Assembly: GCF_963966145.1 (NCBI RefSeq)
Contig: NC_091050.1
Span: 18,724,001-18,788,000, forward strand
Reading direction: 5' to 3'
Length of the DNA stretch: 64,000 nucleotides
From: Tenebrio molitor
Lineage: Eukaryota > Arthropoda > Insecta > Coleoptera > Tenebrionidae
The translations under genes were made by a program, and so were the position numbers. This document shows, piece by piece, positions 24,745 through 35,830 of the stretch; within the stretch, counting starts at the first letter, position 1, and the number at the start of each line of letters is the position of its first letter. A model generated the notes under the pieces. The model did no database searches and had not been told where the DNA came from. It was given only the letters and a program-made list of their open reading frames with translations.

Positions 24745-25362
24745 GGAATAAAACGGAATCCCGGACAAAAAAGTAAAAGAACATGGATAGGAAGGAGAGA
24801 GAGAATACTGCCAGCGAAACAGGTATGCCAGTGAAGAAGTAGAAAGATTATAAGAGCAAAAAAAGGAAGATGGATGAATTTAAAGCTGAGTGAAGGGGAC
24901 AAAAACATAGACAAGTAAGAAAGGAAAGTGAGAATCAAAGAATCCAGATACAACAGAGAGTATGAGAGGTGTATGACAGAGGAAATTCCGGAGTACCTGA
25001 AGAGAGAGAAAAATGATGTAGCAACGAGGAAGAGGAAACAGGTATTGGATGGGGAGAGATAAGAAGGCAGAGAATGTGCTATGAGGAGAGAGAGAGACAA
25101 TTGAGCACATGTGGAATAGATGTACTTAGCGAAATGAGAGAGAGTGAGAGAAAGGAACCGGGAGAGATACCGAATAAAGACGAAGGGGAGATAGGATGGA
25201 TGAAAGACATGGAAAAGGAGGGACAGAATGGAAAAAGAAAGAAGTAGGGGATAAAAGAAAAAAAAAAAATTTTTCGGAATTATTTTTATTTTTAGACAAA
25301 ACTCTAAGCAGGAATCCAAAAGCCCGTAGGGCAAATAAAACAATATCTATCTATCTACTATA
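24745..25362 (+). pseudogene. 5'-truncated, decayed non-LTR retrotransposon 3' end
   Basis: The purine-rich plus strand reads, in broken frames, ESRYNREYERCMTEEIPEYL, which is nearly the same as MTEEIPEYLGRE in the copy at 32123-33184. A damaged zinc-knuckle region (ECAMRREREXNXAHVE) and GEIGWMKDMEKEGQNGKRKK follow. It ends with GGGCAAATAAAACAA and a short ATCT repeat tail (25347-25359), typical of non-LTR elements that end in microsatellites. The 201-codon minus-strand frame over the same interval is only a mirror of the purine bias. Confidence 0.65.
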
Positions 25363-28300
25363 AGTGTAAAACAAAACATTCTTCAAATAATTTTTACCAA
25401 ATAGATTAGATTGATGAATTCACTTTTTTTTTTTAAGACTAATATTGACATTTTCACACAACCTCGATCAATGTGTTACTGTTGTAATGATAATTTTAAT
25501 ATCACTTGCTTATTGTACATATTTTCAAATTTTAGTTAATTAAAACTTTCCTGAAAAAAACTATTATTGCTACATTTCTGCAGTAAAATATCCAATTTCG
25601 TGACAGTGAGAGTAAGTTCAAGGCTTTTCACATTACACTCGGGTTAAATTGCTAGGCGCTCCCAGCATTTGTTGCCTTGTTTATTTGAAGTAATGTCAAC
25701 ATAATTAATGAAAAAACAACATTCCGACTTACCGATGGCGCAATTGAAGATGTCGTGGAATGGAATGGAATATCTGAAAAAGAAAATCAAATTACATCAG
25801 ACCTAATAACATGTAATTGAAACCGACGGTAATCAAGAAAAATTTGAGCTTAAAAGCCCTTCCCAATTCATATTCTGTAATCAACTTTAGACAATGCAGA
25901 TTCGGGAAAACGAGAAAAAATAAATAAGCCATCACGCAACGCTCCTCCTTCCACCGAATTAACTTTTCCTCCAGATAATTGACGTCAAAGCAAAAAATCT
26001 GCATTAAAGAACCGTGTAAACAGACGTGACGGCTCAAATTTAATTTTCGTTTACTCCGACATTAGAAAGTATTCCCGACGATAAATTTTCATCTGGCTTG
26101 TGTGTGTGTATAAGAAATAAGCAAACAGCCTCCGGGAGAAAGTCGTACACTTGATGGTTTAATTTATTGACTCGAGTGAAATAAAAACAATAAACCGGAT
26201 TCATTCGAATTTAACAGTCTGCTAACAAACGCCGCTCATAAATATGAAAACGCCGTCATAAATCTGAAAATCTGACAACCAATCTAAGCCCGACCGCAAG
26301 CCGGAGTCTGTTAAGTTTTCAATAAGAGCCCGATCCATCAATGGGAGATTATTGTGTATTTGCTAGAAAAATAAACCGCGTCGTAATTCATCATTCCGCA
26401 GCGGCAATAATTAAAGAAAAATAAAAAAATGTTTGTTTATCGATGTGCAAACGTGAAAAACTGTTGAACGGTCTTACTTTGTGGCGCTTTATCTGCGTCG
26501 ACTCCCATTACTTTGATGTTTGCATTGTACATTTCACCTTTTCGATCGAGTCGATTCTTATTTGATTACCGGGTCTATGGACCTTCCCTCTATTTTTAGA
26601 GCTCGCACACTCTCCAGAATAGAGTTTACAACGATAAAAAACTGGCTCGAGATCCTGCAGAATTTTTTAGGGTTGCGCTGACAATCCGAAAGCCATTATA
26701 AAGATGTGGTGGATGCGCCGGGACAGCCCTCCTCATCCCAACGAATTTATTATTTTGTGCACTTAAATTAATTCTGAAAATAGAAGCGCAAAACACATCG
26801 GATGCGCTTCCAGATTCATTCTAAAAATACAATCGCAAAACGTGCATCATGATGCGTTTTAGAGGAACGTGTAAATATGGTGGATGCGCCGGGTCGCGTT
26901 AAAGCTGTCTATTGTCTATATGTGAGCTCGAGGGCGTGTGGCGTTTATTAACGTTTTGCTGAAAGTGCACTAAGCGTTTATTTGAACAAGTAAATGCTGC
27001 ACTGGCGTCGGACTCGTGGGTATTCGGCAAACGATAAAAATTGACAGGATTGCCTGGATGCTGCAAATTTATCATAGAAAATTGTATGCTCTCGAGACAC
27101 CAGCAACAGCGACTATCCATTTTCTGGCACGTCTCTTTTATTTCTGTTTGGTTATCTTCGATTGTGACATTTTATTTCCTCTACAGAAGCTATACCATAC
27201 CATTTTTACTGTTTTTAAATGCACTGAGCAACGAGGTTATTTTTTTTTTTAATTCTTATAAATGTAAATGCCTAATTATTATAATTTCGTACTTACAAAA
27301 CAATCTTTTGTGTTTTTTAACGCTTTATTTACTTCTTGTTCTTTCTTTTATTCCAGATGTTATCCACGTATTTTTTTTTTAATACTTAGCAACAAATCCG
27401 ACCTAACCTAAAAGTTATTTTTTGAAAAGAATTCTTTCAACTAAAGATTATGTATGATTTGAACACATTTAAGAAACTTATTTTGGCAGTTGCTATAATA
27501 ATAAGAAAAACAACGATTTAATCTCTTAATGCACTGTCGGTAATGCACTGTGCATTACCGGTAATGCACTGGATGGGCTGTAGGTCTCGCTGGACCATTA
27601 AAATGACATGTTATGATACGAATATCGTACAACGTTTTATCTACTACATATTATATTAATTATTATTATAAGAAAGCGTTTAGTATTTTTCACTGCGTTA
27701 TGTTTTGGAACTAAAATTTTAAAACGTGCAATCTATCAGCGTACGGAGTATACAAAGGTTTAAACTTGCATTGCACTTTACCACACACTAGTGCGGTAAA
27801 ATATGATTTTATGACAAATGAATGTCATACAGTTTAACATTATGTATTGATACCATATTCCATGTTGCGAAAAAATACCCATTTTAGACGCATAATATTA
27901 AGTAAAAAAATACTGTTTCTTTTAACAGTTGTGCAAAAGGAATTTAATAATTGACTCTTTAACTGAACACGTTGGTGTAAAAATAATTTTAATCTATGCA
28001 TTTATGTATATTGTCCCTACGTCAAACCAATAATTGCTTTATGACAACGAATATCCATTGAATATAGAAGAATTAATCATCCTACACAATATAAAATTAT
28101 CCTCTATTATGCAGGACTGCAGTACACACAAAATTAGCTAACACAACTACAAATGAGGGAAAAATGAAGCCACCAAAAATACAACGTTCTATTAACTCTC
28201 ACACATACTAAATAAATAATTAAATACGTAGTTAAATACAGTTTCTATTTAAAGAAATAATCCTGACAAAGAACACTTGTGGAATGACAAGAGCAATCCT

Positions 28301-28480
28301 TAAATTACACTCCTCTATATCCTGACAATTATTGAACTGGAGATCATGACTGTAATCGGCTTATCATATATCGGCTGGTTCTCAAATCATTTCCGTTTCA
28401 TTTGTCATTATTTCAAACGAAAATGTAATTTTGTGTAAATAATATAACCATAAACTGAAAGAAAGCAATTAAACAAATAC
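25363..28480. other. Gene-poor stretch with a candidate small exon and GC-balanced islands
   Basis: It contains the candidate exon at 25733-25773, a GC-balanced region at about 26040-26900 with a repeated GGTGGATGCGCCGGG motif (near 26707 and 26879), and a small palindromic repeat at 27528-27570. No complete gene was recognised. Confidence 0.4.
25733..25773 (-). other. Candidate 41-nt internal exon
   Basis: On the minus strand a polypyrimidine acceptor (TTTTCTTTTTCAG) is followed by 41 nt and a strong donor (CATCG/GTAAGT). All three frames are open; one reads YSIPFHDIFNCAI, which looks protein-like. No partner exons were found in the window, so it would belong to a gene with large introns. 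The three ATTCC repeats inside could also be chance. Low confidence. Confidence 0.3.
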
Positions 28481-28790
28481 AGTGTGATCAAAAAAAAAAA
28501 AACAAACACAATGTGACTAAAAACAAAACAAATCGGAGCAGGCGTTGCAAATCATTAGCGGTTTACAGGCGTTTACTGTAATTGTAAGCAAAAATTATCC
28601 CAGAATAAATAGTAAAATGGGTTTTACTATTGAAGATAAAGCATTAATTATTAATAGTTAATTAATTTTTAATAGATTTTTCGAGAGGTAGGCAACCAAT
28701 AAAACGACTATTCATAGCAAGTATACATACGCGTATGAGTCAATCTAAGACCAACTTTCCGATAAAACAAAAGGCTCGGCCAATCATTAA
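28481..28790 (+). repeat. Second copy of the dispersed GTGATCAAAAA repeat
   Basis: It begins CAGTGTGATCAAAAA and shares with 1082-1640 the blocks GGAGCAGGCGTTGCAAATCA, GTTTACTGTAATTGTA, AAGATAAAGCATTAATTA and GGCAACCAATAAAACGACTA. It lacks the about 300 bp present in the middle of the other copy and also lacks the right terminal repeat. Confidence 0.6.
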
Positions 28791-28877
28791 AAATGTCTGC
28801 TACCACTAATGGGTGGAATGTGATGCTATATAATTTACCAAATTGTCTTTACAATCCGATTTTAAATATGATATGTA

Positions 28878-29058
28878 TCGGGTGTTCATTTAAATTTCCG
28901 ATCAAAATTGGCATTGAAGAGTCGATTATGAACGCACTCGTATAAAAACACAAACAACGATAAGATTTAAACAGTTGATCTGTGATCCGTAATACGTAGT
29001 GCGTTCACAATCGACTTTTCAACCCCAACTTGGACCGGAAATTTAAGTGAACACCCGA
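28878..29058. mobile_element. TA-flanked MITE of the TCGGGTGTTCA family, copy 1
   Basis: The left end is TCGGGTGTTCATTTAAATTT and the right end AAATTTAAGTGAACACCCGA, inverted. TA lies on both sides (28876-28877 and 29059-29060). Sub-terminal GAGTCGATTATGAACGCACT is also inverted on the right. The length is 181 bp. A diverged copy lies at 60981-61157. Confidence 0.75.
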
Positions 29059-29060
29059 TA

Positions 29061-30540
29061 CAATAATCAAGAAAGATAGATTGAACATCCATTATGCTTT
29101 AAACTACATCTATTTTTAACATATAATTGTTAGCCAATATCGTTTATAACAAATAGCAATGGACCTATTTTTGATTCGTGAGGAACGCCCGAGATTTTGA
29201 TGTGAAATCTTTAACAATTACTTAAGTTCAGCAAGAAGCGTAACCAACTAACCAAAACAGCAAGAGGTTACGAAAAACTGAAACTGAAACATATTTTTTT
29301 ATTAGTCATTTACTTTGTCAAAAGCTCTCTATCACGTGCACTTCGTGACCCTCTTATGGATTCGATTGACATAATTAACAAAACATTTATTCAGTAGTTC
29401 TACTTTAATAAATGCGTGTTACTAAAATATAATAATATTTTTACACAATTTTCTTGAACTAAACCTTCGACTGCCAGATTTATATCCTCGTTCTTTTACG
29501 ATTAAATCTTTTCTTTAACAAACTCAAAAAAGTTCGTTTAGTCTAGTTTAGTTTAGTTAGTGAATTTTTATATAGAAACTTAATTCACATAAAACAATGT
29601 GTCTTAAAATTTGAAGTTAGAGTTAAGGAACACCTCTGCAGTCTCAACGTAAATATGTACATGTTCAATAATTACTTCTGAGGTAAGTGTAAGTCCGGTA
29701 AAAAGCGAACAATGAAGTCGCTTCTTAACTTAAGCCAAAATCAATGTCCCAGTCAAAGCGAAAACCTCCAAAGATACTCGTAGATTTTAAAAGAGGTAAA
29801 AATCAGTTTGGTGCAACTACAAATCCTTTGAAGTCCCATTTCTCATAAAAATCATAATAAAAAAGTGCATTTTGAAGACCCTTCAGTGCGTAAATACCCG
29901 ATGCTTTAGCACAACTTCGTTTTCATCCTGCAACTCACTCGACAGAAACGCTTTTCCTCTTCAACTGATTTGTCCTAGATACGTCTGAAAGGTCGGCGGC
30001 GCATTTGGAAAATAAAAACATTGACACAACCCTGAAACATTCAATTATCGGTCCTTTTGTAAATCGCGCGTCCGCGCGAAGTGAGACATAATGTCGTTTT
30101 CACGCTTCCTTTAACGTGATTAATGAAATTTTAAACCTGCGAATTTTTGAAATCTATTGAAAAAATCCGAATTCATTATAAAACGCTCTACCGCGTACAA
30201 TATTAAAAAAACCGTTAATAAACAATCCGTCGACTGTCAAAACCAATATCGCCCAACCTGATATCCCATCACGTAATATTAACATGAAATCTGAATTTAG
30301 GTTACAGTTTAAATCGCGCCACCACCGATAATTACACAGTGATGTTCTAACATCGCCATCGCCGAACACAATATCTCTTTAATCTCTCCTGCGAGCTATT
30401 CACGCGGTCCTTTACAACTTCAACTTGCTACAACGACAAAATAAACACGTCATATTGTCCTCGAACTCTGACACTAATACTCCGACACTCACATTTCCTG
30501 CGAGCGATTTACGTTCTTCCTTAATTCCGGTGTTTACACG
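29061..30540. other. Non-coding stretch, nothing recognised
   Basis: No gene or repeat is supported. The part from about 30000 to 30540 is more GC-balanced than its surroundings. Confidence 0.35.
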
Positions 30541-31920
30541 ACTCGATCTTTGCATTCTAGTACTTTGCTTTTTTCCAAGACGGATCGATCCATCCATAAT
30601 TTTCCCTCTAACACCTGAACTTTCCTTAATATGTTCGACGTTTATGAATGGGCTCGAACTGGATGGATTACGAGTTGAACCTCGAAATTCTTTTCTTTGT
30701 AATGCTCAAGGAAAATTAGTGGTACATGAGCGAACTTAGACAGATCAAAGAATATTTTCTCCACGGAACAATAATTTTTTTCAAAGATGATGAAATCAAT
30801 TATTTCCCCTTGCAGTATTATAATTTATAACGAATAATAACGTTCAAAATTGTATTCAAGACTGGCTTTTGTCTGGGGCTTTCTGGCAAGTATTAAGGAA
30901 TAGGACAACGCGAGTATCAGATGTCCCCTATCAACCATTGAAGCATTGTAAAAGAAGATATCAAGCAAATCGTATCTTAGACCAGAGAGAAATTAAAGCA
31001 AGAATTCAATTTCTGTTTTTTAAGTTTCCGACGTAATAAACACGTGAGACGTGAACACGCAACGAAACAGAAATAAGCGAGGCGAGCTCACTACAAAGCA
31101 TGTACTCGGCGATATTTATCGGTATATCGTGAGAAGACAAAGTACAAAATACAACCAAGAATTTTTTCTTTCTAACAAAGTTTATTTGAAGGAAATCGAT
31201 ACATTCGTTTTTGAGTTAAATAGATTCAAACAAAGAACCAAAACAGTTTAAAAACCTCTTAAATGTCTTCTATATGGCGTAAAATTACTTTAAATATCGA
31301 AATAACAGACAACCGCTCCAATTTTATTTATACAGGTGTCCCAAAAGTACCGTATTTCCTTAAAGGTGCGTCACCTAAAACAGTCATGGAGTGCTGAAAA
31401 ATATGTTAAAAAAATCAATATCTAAATAGAGGTCGGGATTTTTTTTTAAATATTTTTCCAGCATTCTACCACATCCACCTTCAAGGAAATGCGGTACTTT
31501 TGGGACACCGATATATGAAGGTATTACTTTACTGCATCCCTCCTAGTCTGTTAGATATATTTAGATACTATCAGTAGTCCTTAAATTTGTGTATTACTAT
31601 TTTATTTAAATTCGTTCAATATTTTCACTGATTTAGCTCTAAACACCTGAACTTTCTTTGTGAATGCTCAAGGTTTATCGACGTCCTTGGACTAGATCAG
31701 ATTATGAACAGAATCTCAAATTTTCCCTCTTTTGTAATATTCAAATAAAATTCGCAGCACACGAACGAGCTCAGAAAGATCAAAGAATTTTTCCGCCGTT
31801 GAACATTACGTTTTTTTAATGCATATTAAAATAAATTGCCTAATGTCCCCTTACCTCGTACAGGATATTAATATTCTGCAAAATGGTGGCTAAAACGAAA
31901 CTTGTTTTTGCCTGAGGGAT
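30541..31920. repeat. Local duplication: two diverged copies of a roughly 300-bp segment
   Basis: Copy 1 (about 30595-30890) and copy 2 (about 31630-31920) share, in order, AACACCTGAACTTTC, AATGCTCAAGG, AGACAGATCAAAGAA or AGAAAGATCAAAGAA, and a final CTTTTGTCTGGGG-like block. A third shorter copy is at about 33200-33310 (TTTAACACTTGAACTTTCTT). The three lie in the same orientation about 1-1.6 kb apart. Frames are not conserved between copies, so the segment is probably non-coding. Confidence 0.5.
31333..31511. mobile_element. TA-flanked MITE of the CAGGTGTCCCAAAAGTACC family
   Basis: The left end is CAGGTGTCCCAAAAGTACCG; inverted on the right is CGGTACTTTTGGGACACCGA. About 35 bp of each arm match, up to TTCCTTAAAGGTG versus CACCTTCAAGGAA. 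TA flanks both sides (31331-31332 and 31512-31513). It separates parts of the local duplication and therefore inserted after it, or between its copies. Confidence 0.75.
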
Positions 31921-32122
31921 ATTCTGAAATGTTTAATAAGTTTTACGTAAAAATACTAGGTTTAACTCGGTGCAATATTTTTCATCTTTATTGTGTCTAT
32001 TTGTCAGCAGATGCTCGTACGGTTTTCTATATTTTTCTTAATCTTTACAACCTAGAGAACTTATTTTTAATTTGGATTATTGTATTGTATTGGCTTTAAA
32101 TGGTTAATTACTACTTTCTCCT

Positions 32123-33184
32123 AGGCGAATGGTTTGAGACGACAAACGGAGTGAGACAGGGCTGTCCGCTTAGCCCCCTGCTATTTACGATATATGTGGC
32201 AGATATGGATGAAATGTTAAAGAAAACACAAGTGGGGGGGGGGAGGTGGAGTGTGAAAGTGAAATGAAAGAAATGATGAGGAACCTAGAAAAAGCTGGAA
32301 GTGAATATTGAGAAGACGAAAATGATGGTGTTCAATAAGAGAAAGAGGAAGAGTGAAGAGAATGAGTGAAACTGCGAAGGAAGGAAAATAGAACAAGTAA
32401 ACGAGTTCAAATACTTGGGTTACACATTCAACGGATAAGGCACATATCGGAGAGATAGTGAGGAAAGCAAATAAAGTAGTGGGATGTAGGAGAGAGAAAG
32501 TGGGGAGGTGATTTCAGAAGGAGAATGGTGATCAAGGAACAAGAAGAAGTAGAGAATGTGCAAGAAAAATATTTGAGAAGGGTGCTCGGAGTGGACAGAG
32601 AAACGCCAGGTTACATAGTGAAAGCGGGGAAGAGAGCGGCAAAGTTTGAAGACAAAATGGATGAATGGGAAGGGTGCCAGATACTAACCGAATGCTGGAG
32701 AGAAAAGAAAAAAACGGAGAGAAAAGAGAGAGGGAAATGTTACCTGAGAAGTGGGTGACAAGCAAGAAAGAAGGGAAAGAATTAAATAATCCAGGTGTAT
32801 GACAGAGGAAATTCCGGAGTACTTGGGGAGAGAGAGTGTAAAAGAAAGAAAAATGATGGCGAGATTTAGATGTGGAAACGAGAAGAGAGAAACCAGGTAT
32901 TGCATGGAAGGAGAGGAAACAAGGTGTAGAATGTGTTATGAGGAAAAAGAGACAATTGAGCTCATCTGGAATGGATGTAGCGAAATGAGAGAGAGAGGGA
33001 GAGAAAGGAACGGGGAGAAATACTGAATGAAAACGGAAAGAAGGTAATATGGGTGAAAGAGATATGGAAGAGAAGGGAAAGGATTGAAAAACAAAGAGAT
33101 GGGGGGTAGGAATTGTATTTTTATGTTTATAATCAGGAATCGGAAAGTCGAGAGGGCAAATAAAGCATTATTATTATTATTACC
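32123..33184 (+). pseudogene. 5'-truncated non-LTR retrotransposon with damaged reverse transcriptase end
   Basis: It starts within the RT domain: GEWFETTNGVRQGCPLSPLL then FTIYVADMDEMLKK, the conserved GVRQGCPLSPLLF block. The YADD catalytic block is lost. Later blocks in shifting frames are IEKTKMMVFNKRKRK, NEFKYLGYTFN, IVRKANKVVGC, QEEVENVQEKYLRRVLGVDR, ETPGYIVKAGKRAAKFEDKM and MARFRCGNEKRETRY. A zinc knuckle CRMCYEEKETIELIWNGC follows with L in place of the usual H. It ends in GGGCAAATAAAGCATTA with a TTA repeat tail. TTCTCCT at 32116-32122 and again at 33185-33191 looks like a target-site duplication. Dead copy: many frameshifts. Confidence 0.8.
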
Positions 33185-33191
33185 TTCTCCT

Positions 33192-34879
33192 CTTTTATCT
33201 TGTTTTGGATCGATTTTTGACCTATAGGTGCGTCCATAGCTTCACCTTTAACACTTGAACTTTCTTTAATAAATTCGATATTTATGAATAACCTCGAGAA
33301 AAATCAGATTATAAGTAGAGCTGTTCACCAATAAAACATGGGTAAAATTAAAATTAATATTAACCAAAGTACCGAAAATGTAAAACTGCAACTGTGCCAA
33401 TTATAATTTGAACCTTTATTCTCAGACAAGTTCTTAATACTTATCACTTGTTTTTATTTAGCTCTAAAATCTTCACGGCATTGTTTTCTGCATAAGTAAA
33501 GTAAATTCGTGGTAGAAACATAATCTTTGTATTCTAAATATCAAAGCATTTCAGCGTCGTTACATCAAGTGTATCAGTGTTTTAAGTGACTTAAGAATTG
33601 AATTTTCCTGGTCTTTCTTTGGCTTCCGAGTTAGACACAATAATCACGAACTACACTCTAAATAAAATTCAAATGCAGGAACCACAACGAGACCTCATGG
33701 TAGGTCTGCGTTTCAACAGGCGTTAAACTGCCCTAAGTGCTCACAAAAATACGAAACATTGACTCGTGTTCCGCTTTTTTATTCCCGCCGGGTTTATTTA
33801 CTGAGGAAAATCGTTTCTGGTTTAAATTTCTAATTAAATATGCATAAATTACACCTTGTACAACCAAAAAAATTCTCGGAAAAGCTTTGAATTTCAAATA
33901 AGGATGTACTTTTGTTAACGGCTCGACATCTAATTTGCTTTTTAATCAAGATTTAGCCTTCGCAGGACGCTTTGTTATCATAATTTTTCTCTTATTTATT
34001 ATTTAAGTGCACCGGTGCCGTGCCTCTGTATACATTAAATATTTAAATTTCCTAAGTTCATAATGTTAGAGTTAGAACTGAAACGACAAAAAAATTATTC
34101 CACGGAAAATCTTAAAGGCACTAAAGAGATTCCGCGGGTCGCTTCGAGTTCAAGAACCGTAAAATAATTTTTAGATTTGCACACTGTAAGCAAGAAAGCT
34201 AATTAAATATTAATTAGGGTGACATTAAAAATACACGCTTTCAGAAAAAAGTCTAAATTAAGCAAACGTAAATACAAAGTAAGTAAATATTCATAATTAC
34301 CTCTAAATTGACTTTCAACCGAAAAAAGTGTCCAATTTCCTTTTTGGTTTAGAATTTTGGTGTTAATTTACCTACATGAGAAATGATGTCTAATTAAATG
34401 TATTAATGGGTGTCCAGACATGCAAAATAACATATCTAAAGCTGTTACAGATCAGTCTGTGATGAAAACTGACGTTAATAGTAATAATGGTAATTTTACA
34501 ATCAAATTTAGTAGATGATTGAGGCAGTATATTTAAATTATAGCGAAACAAGGCCTCCGATCTAAAATTGACATGATTTATAATAGATATTTATTTTTTC
34601 ATTATGTTTGAACTGTACCTAATTGGCACATAAACCAGTGCAAAATGTTATGATGGCTTAATAAATATTAAACAATGCTATATTTACTGCCCTATTAAAC
34701 TTTCAAAAAAATTACTGCAAATTAAGTATAAAGTATGATGAAAAAATTAAAGTTAGACGCACAGAGAGAAAAACCATATGACCAAGTCGACGAATGCAAG
34801 CTTCGTCTTCAGGTGCGAAAATTTCAAAAAATCTAGTTCTGTTCATTAGATATTTATCAGATGTTTATGATTGAGTGAT
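33192..34879. other. Non-coding stretch; holds the third copy of the local duplication
   Basis: About 33200-33310 matches the 30.6- and 31.6-kb copies. The rest is AT-rich sequence with no supported feature. Confidence 0.4.
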
Positions 34880-35780
34880 CATGAGGAGATACAAGACAAT
34901 ACTGGGTGATGCAGAGCAATAGCGGAAGATTCTGGGGAGATAGAGGAAGATCCAGGGGAGATACAAGAAGATCCAGCAAGATATGATGAGTTTGGGGGAA
35001 CTGGTCCCATAGAGAGGAGAAACACACGGGGAGAATCAGAGAGATATAGCGAGATAATGGATGGGAGATAATGGGAGATCCGGTGGAGATCCGGGGGATA
35101 CAAAGAGATTCAAGGTAAATACCAGGAGATTCATAAGAGATACAATAAGGTCGGGGAGAGATACAGGAACATTCGGAAGAGATCCAAGAAAATACAGATA
35201 GAGGGGGAAGCTTCTGGGAGATATTTTATATTCTATAAGAGAATTTTGTTCTGAAAAATGTTTAGTGATTAAGCCGATTTTCTGCTTAACGAATGAGAGA
35301 TTCAGGGAAGATACAAGGAGATCTGTGATGTGAGATTCGAGGAAGACACAGAGAGATCGATATGAAATACGAGTACAAGGACATCCATGGGAGATACAGA
35401 GAGATCCACGGAAGATATCCGACTTAAGAGAGATACAGGAAAATCCGTTGGAGGCACAGGGAGATAGGATAAGATACAGAGATACAAAGAGGTCGTGGGA
35501 GAAACAGGGAGATCTGGGATGAAAGATATAAAGGAGATTCATGGGAGATATGAAGGGGGTCAGGAGGTTTTTCCTATGATTTTTAATAACCAACCCAAGG
35601 GACTGGTCATGGGGCTGATTTTCTTTCCCGTGGATGGGAGATCTACAGAAAGAGATTCGGCGTGGAAGATTCAGGAGAGACGTGGAAGATCCATGAGAGA
35701 TACAAGGAGACGTGGCGTAAATACCTGGGAGAGATAAAGAAAGATCCGGAAGAGATACAGAAGGATGGAGAAGATATTTT
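34880..35780. repeat. Purine-rich minisatellite built on GGAGATACA / GGAGATCCA units
   Basis: The plus strand is an irregular array of 10-13-bp units such as GGGAGATACA, GAAGATCCA and GAGATTCA. It is interrupted by unlike spacers at about 35218-35293, 35563-35638 and 35770-35830. Spacers 1 and 3 both contain GATATTTTAT..., followed by TTTAGTGAT or TCTAGTGATC. The long minus-strand frames (74 and 185 codons) are produced by the repeat (LYLSPGSS-like runs) and are not genes. Confidence 0.65.
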
Positions 35781-35830
35781 ATCCCTAAGATTTTCTAGTG
35801 ATCAAATCTTCGGTTCTTTACGTGTTAGTC

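Noticed and set aside
24738..25343. 201-codon minus-strand open frame
   Set aside because: It is the antisense of a purine-rich retroelement relic on the plus strand. Its Leu/Ser/Phe-rich composition comes from that bias.
29640..29690. Candidate plus-strand exon between CTCTGCAG and GTAAGTG
   Set aside because: All three frames contain stops in the 43-nt interval, so at most it would be untranslated; no partner exons.
30425..30739. 104-codon plus-strand open frame
   Set aside because: The diverged duplicate at about 31.6 kb does not keep the frame, and no motif is present.
35036..35593. 185-codon minus-strand open frame, with shorter ones at 34879-35103 and 35302-35487
   Set aside because: These arise from the GGAGATACA minisatellite; the translated sequence is a degenerate repeat with no domain.
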